From Anaerolineales bacterium UBA4823 (lineage in GTDB: Bacteria; Chloroflexota; Anaerolineae; Anaerolineales; UBA4823): a DNA stretch of 8,104 nt. Under the pieces are notes generated by a model. The model did not search any database and was not told the origin of the DNA. It was given only the letters and a program-made list of their open reading frames with translations. The DNA lies in NCBI GenBank assembly GCA_002402275.1, contig DHFN01000096.1, positions 1 to 8,104 of the forward strand, written 5' to 3'. Shown here piece by piece: positions 7,101 through 8,104 of this stretch. The translations under genes were made by a program, and so were the position numbers. Each line of letters starts with the position of its first letter. Positions within the stretch are counted from its first letter, which is position 1.

Positions 7101-7415
7101 ATCAGAGACCTCAATCTTATTTGAAATCTGGCGTAGGTAATGAAAAATGTGTGGTGCAGCATAGGAGCGCCCGGCAATTGCCAGGTCTTGGACATCGATT
7201 TCATTACTCAAATTCAAATCTAAACCGCGCGAGTAAGATGGCTTTGAGGAGGTCAATCCTAGACTTTGACCAATCGCATAAAGATCTGCACTATCCACGC
7301 GGTTGTCTAAGTTGATATCCCCGATGAACGCTGAGCCCGGCAAGAAAATCAAGCTGGCAAATAATCCGCCGATCAGGATGCTCACACCGATCTTGAGCCA
7401 ATGATGGATCTTCAT
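4167..7415 (-). CDS. Large exported protein: N-terminal dockerin, seven-repeat propeller, CARDB, two CarboxypepD_reg-like domains
   Basis: The protein has 1082 residues. Residues 1-29 form a signal peptide (possible cleavage GSA|F). Residues 32-87 are a type I-like dockerin with two calcium loops: D33-N35-D37-D41-D44 and D66-N68-S70-D74-D77. Seven motifs of the form DxxGNxxxxW start at D111, D157, D211, D260, D315, D368 and D420 (spacing 46-55), consistent with a seven-bladed propeller. Residues about 462-585 resemble CARDB (adhesion-type beta sandwich; late SIAETSEENNS). Residues about 694-780 (SGTITDNEGNPLSGATVRL) and 785-858 (GNVINDFGSPVVGANVNAC) are CarboxypepD_reg-like beta domains. Residues about 865-1082 match nothing I recognise. 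There is no C-terminal tail or membrane anchor, unlike the other two proteins. No catalytic signature is visible, so binding or adhesion outside the cell is the likely role, with attachment through the cohesin encoded next in the operon (inference). Start: ATG at 7415 with GGAGGT 5 nt upstream. A dockerin at the extreme N-terminus is less usual than a C-terminal one. Confidence 0.9.
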   Translation of the reverse strand: MKIHHWLKIGVSILIGGLFASLIFLPGSAFIGDINLDNRVDSADLYAIGQSLGLTSSKPSYSRGLDLNLSNEIDVQDLAIAGRSYAAPHIFHYLRQISNKIEVSDQDSCIDGSGNINIIWGNDNAVFFSRLDRFGNTLIDDVQLAGNNTGTVDIGCDQEGNAHMVWVKVDTLYQARFDQWGYQVLPPSKVYDEEVDTPSFYGGRNLDVALDQQGNAYAFFNTWPHAIPTLLYLQADGDVSLAAHPAESDTVPRYHQVSVDHENNIHLMWYQEEGTDRIYYARYGSGDTPSLSEQLIGYTAYGGVNGTRPPDLEVDSQGNAYILWHQAYKPNLYLEKITPEGNHALDDFVLFSQWDSSGYARPPVFALDANDNLHLLAVTGWGRSSVHSAYGSFTSNGDPLLPMRWFLYGEPMGNPQIMVDGEGDIQVTFSHPYDSGYPPCPGEALCHLGTAFDAAAQDLSRSDLGVDAAHLDFEPLIARWGGSLAITTTIFNEGWFTSTASSLSIALETEEGQSIVGTTQTVNPLAVHTTQTFTNTVLSLPETPPSGLEEMEYFRLHLEVDPDKSIAETSEENNSLSVPILVQKLPTKTGLFLIVEDETDTARGGRSVELNVGTASIAGGSYSKTDIPVSDYTTVLGKDIPVGDSAINYTINWQATGYAAPTSVTLGVQRNSSDPYTIDYSPSNTAVLKTNRWGSLSGTITDNEGNPLSGATVRLEGEGLSIETTTDASGNFSPDDEPNLAKLIPGQYQIRVSKADYARQSEPITINPFEEETYEAKLDITTVAYLHGNVINDFGSPVVGANVNACENNTQTDQQGVFDLALAASCTSLVVSKSGYTDTNETLSLTAGLETLLADLSMDFDLTLTTFGKEDRVASRVIDESTSDLLPEPPEDASWLKKKVFDQFKDKFWPDYGIYIVYGAYNYNASAAYSGPSDSRMMNFVQARFDPQTFEAHMFLASVEYEGVPIPVPIISDSGIKSAIQVIEARLVNAKTGEILKRIFAPEGGASELIFSDTTLTYDFGGQIIPDWENAEVWLYYKVGMNDNGEFDSSPLLYQYDQQIMKFDLSSGSVRLDYGLEEFPLP

Positions 7416-7420
7416 TTGGC

Positions 7421-7426
7421 ACCTCC
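7421..7426 (-). promoter_or_regulatory. Ribosome binding site of the dockerin gene
   Basis: A strong GGAGGT on the minus strand, 5 nt before ATG (7415-7413), fixes the start. The preceding leader has potential structure (7437-7481). Confidence 0.8.
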
Positions 7427-7436
7427 AAACACAACT

Positions 7437-7481
7437 GGTTCGAAAAAGCCACCTACCTGCGTAGCCGAACCTGCTACCTAC
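7437..7481 (-). promoter_or_regulatory. Structured leader of the operon with alternative hairpins
   Basis: Within the leader, GTAGC (7477-7473) can pair with GCTAC (7465-7461) around a 7-base loop, or CGTAG (7481-7477) with CTACG (7464-7460). GGTTCG (7471-7466), which lies in that loop, can instead pair with CGAACC (7442-7437). The hairpin and the longer-range pairing could therefore compete, as in an RNA switch, but no known riboswitch class is matched. No obvious anti-Shine-Dalgarno element is present. Confidence 0.3.
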
Positions 7482-7548
7482 GAAGCACCATTTTTATGAA
7501 AACCACCAATAAAAATACTACTGTTCGATATCACCCAATGATTAAAAT

Positions 7549-7577
7549 ATTATAGCATAATCCTAGATGAGAATCAA
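7549..7577 (-). promoter_or_regulatory. Extended -10 sigma-70-type promoter for the dockerin-cohesin operon
   Basis: The minus strand reads TTGATT (7577-7572), a 17-bp spacer, and TATAAT (7554-7549), preceded by TGC, which gives a perfect extended -10 (TGCTATAAT). Transcription would start near 7542, leaving a leader of about 125 nt before the ATG at 7415. Confidence 0.72.
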
Positions 7578-8104
7578 TGCTCTATGCGTGAAATTTCTAT
7601 GAGGATGAATTGGAAAATATTTGGAAATAACTAAAATTCTTCTTGTAATTTCATATTTTGGAGGACAAAGTTGTTTTTTAACCGCCTTTATAACAGGTTG
7701 AACAATATTTGCACTTATGGTTTAACTTCACTGTCCAAGCGATCACCTAAAGCGTCAAGTGTTACATCCAAATCATAATCTTCCTGTAAACCAAGTCAAA
7801 ATTGAGGTAAAAAGCTTGTTTCTCCGAATACTCCATTGGCCTGTTCTATTTCAGATTAGTTTTTCAAGATGATTTGTAGGAGGAATGCGTAAATCTTTTA
7901 TGAATATTGAGTTAGTGATCATCCGGAACTTCCGCAATGCTATTGGTTGTATATCTGATGGTAATTTACTTGAGTGTTGGCGTTGAAAAAAATTTTGGTT
8001 TCAACAGTTATCTCATTTATAACCAGACAGTTTTTCATTTCTGCTTGCTCGCCCTTACCATTATTAAATAGTTTATGGGCGACCCGTCTTGATCTATCAA
8101 TCTC
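7578..8104. other. AT-rich intergenic stretch without a supportable gene
   Basis: I see no convincing gene in this 527-bp stretch. It holds a 33-codon plus-strand frame (7885-7986) whose AGGAGG is only one base from its ATG, a 7-bp inverted repeat (GTTGAAA at 7982-7988, TTTCAAC at 7999-8005) with no T-run after it, a 6-bp inverted pair TCGCCC/GGGCGA (8049-8054 and 8077-8082), and a possible decayed coding remnant on the minus strand (7715-7855, listed separately). Confidence 0.6.
7715..7855 (-). pseudogene. Possible decayed coding remnant with one in-frame stop
   Basis: In one minus-strand frame, 46 sense codons are interrupted by a single TGA (7798-7796). The part before it includes EIEQANGVFGETSFLP; the part after it includes DYDLDVTLDALGDRLDSEV and then a TAA (7717-7715). 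The acidic, leucine-periodic end looks more protein-like than its surroundings, but there is no start codon and I recognise no family. It could be chance. Confidence 0.2.

Noticed and set aside
3556..7415. A cellulosome gene cluster
   Set aside because: There is only one cohesin in the scaffold-like protein, with no carbohydrate-binding module, no glycoside hydrolase and no S-layer homology domains. The dockerin protein has no enzymatic signature.
7460..7483. Cyclic di-GMP-I (GEMM) riboswitch, because GTAGGTAGCAGGTT in the leader resembles the 3' half of that motif
   Set aside because: The other half of the GEMM core is absent between promoter and this point. A vaguely similar CACGCATAG lies upstream of the -35 box and would not be transcribed.
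7885..7986. Small plus-strand gene of 33 codons preceded by AGGAGG
   Set aside because: The AGGAGG is one base from the ATG, too close to work. The next in-frame ATG is about 16 bases away, the product matches nothing I recognise, and no promoter is evident.

Overview
The window looks like chromosomal DNA from a Chloroflexota bacterium, probably class Anaerolineae or a relative. This is inferred, not proven. The grounds are the style of the secreted proteins (Asp-box propellers, CARDB and carboxypeptidase-regulatory-like modules, cohesin and dockerin modules) and the short C-terminal tails YLPLVMR and FMPTIIR, a style I associate with exported Chloroflexota proteins. No rRNA, tRNA or housekeeping gene is present to confirm it.

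All three convincing genes lie on the minus strand and all encode exported proteins. Read in the direction of transcription (right to left): (1) positions 8104-7416 are AT-rich and non-coding, with a good promoter at 7549-7577 and an untranslated leader of about 125 nt. (2) A two-gene operon follows. The first gene (7415-4167) encodes a 1082-residue protein with an N-terminal dockerin, a probable seven-bladed propeller, a CARDB domain and two CarboxypepD_reg-like domains. Fourteen bases later the second gene (4152-3556) encodes a 198-residue single-cohesin protein. (3) Positions 3555-2893 hold a modular repeat array (3071-3449) and a well-formed promoter (3015-3043). (4) The gene at 2892-574 encodes a 772-residue protein with about 14 Ycf48/BNR-type repeats, a ZU5-like domain and the YLPLVMR tail. 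(5) Positions 573-1 hold a strong hairpin (469-500) and a second repeat array (1-422), built from the same modules in the same orientation.

The main biological point is the adjacent cohesin and dockerin genes in one operon, with no glycoside hydrolase or multi-cohesin scaffoldin in view. The simplest model is a private surface assembly: the small cohesin protein carries the C-terminal tail and acts as a receptor, and the large tail-less dockerin/propeller protein docks onto it through calcium-dependent cohesin-dockerin binding. The repeat-flanked double-propeller protein carries the same kind of tail and may go to the same place.

The second point of interest is the repeat family. A 95-bp element with 14-bp terminal inverted repeats, a 77-bp right-end derivative, a 28-bp linker and a 63-bp block are shuffled into two direct-oriented arrays that bracket the 772-residue gene.
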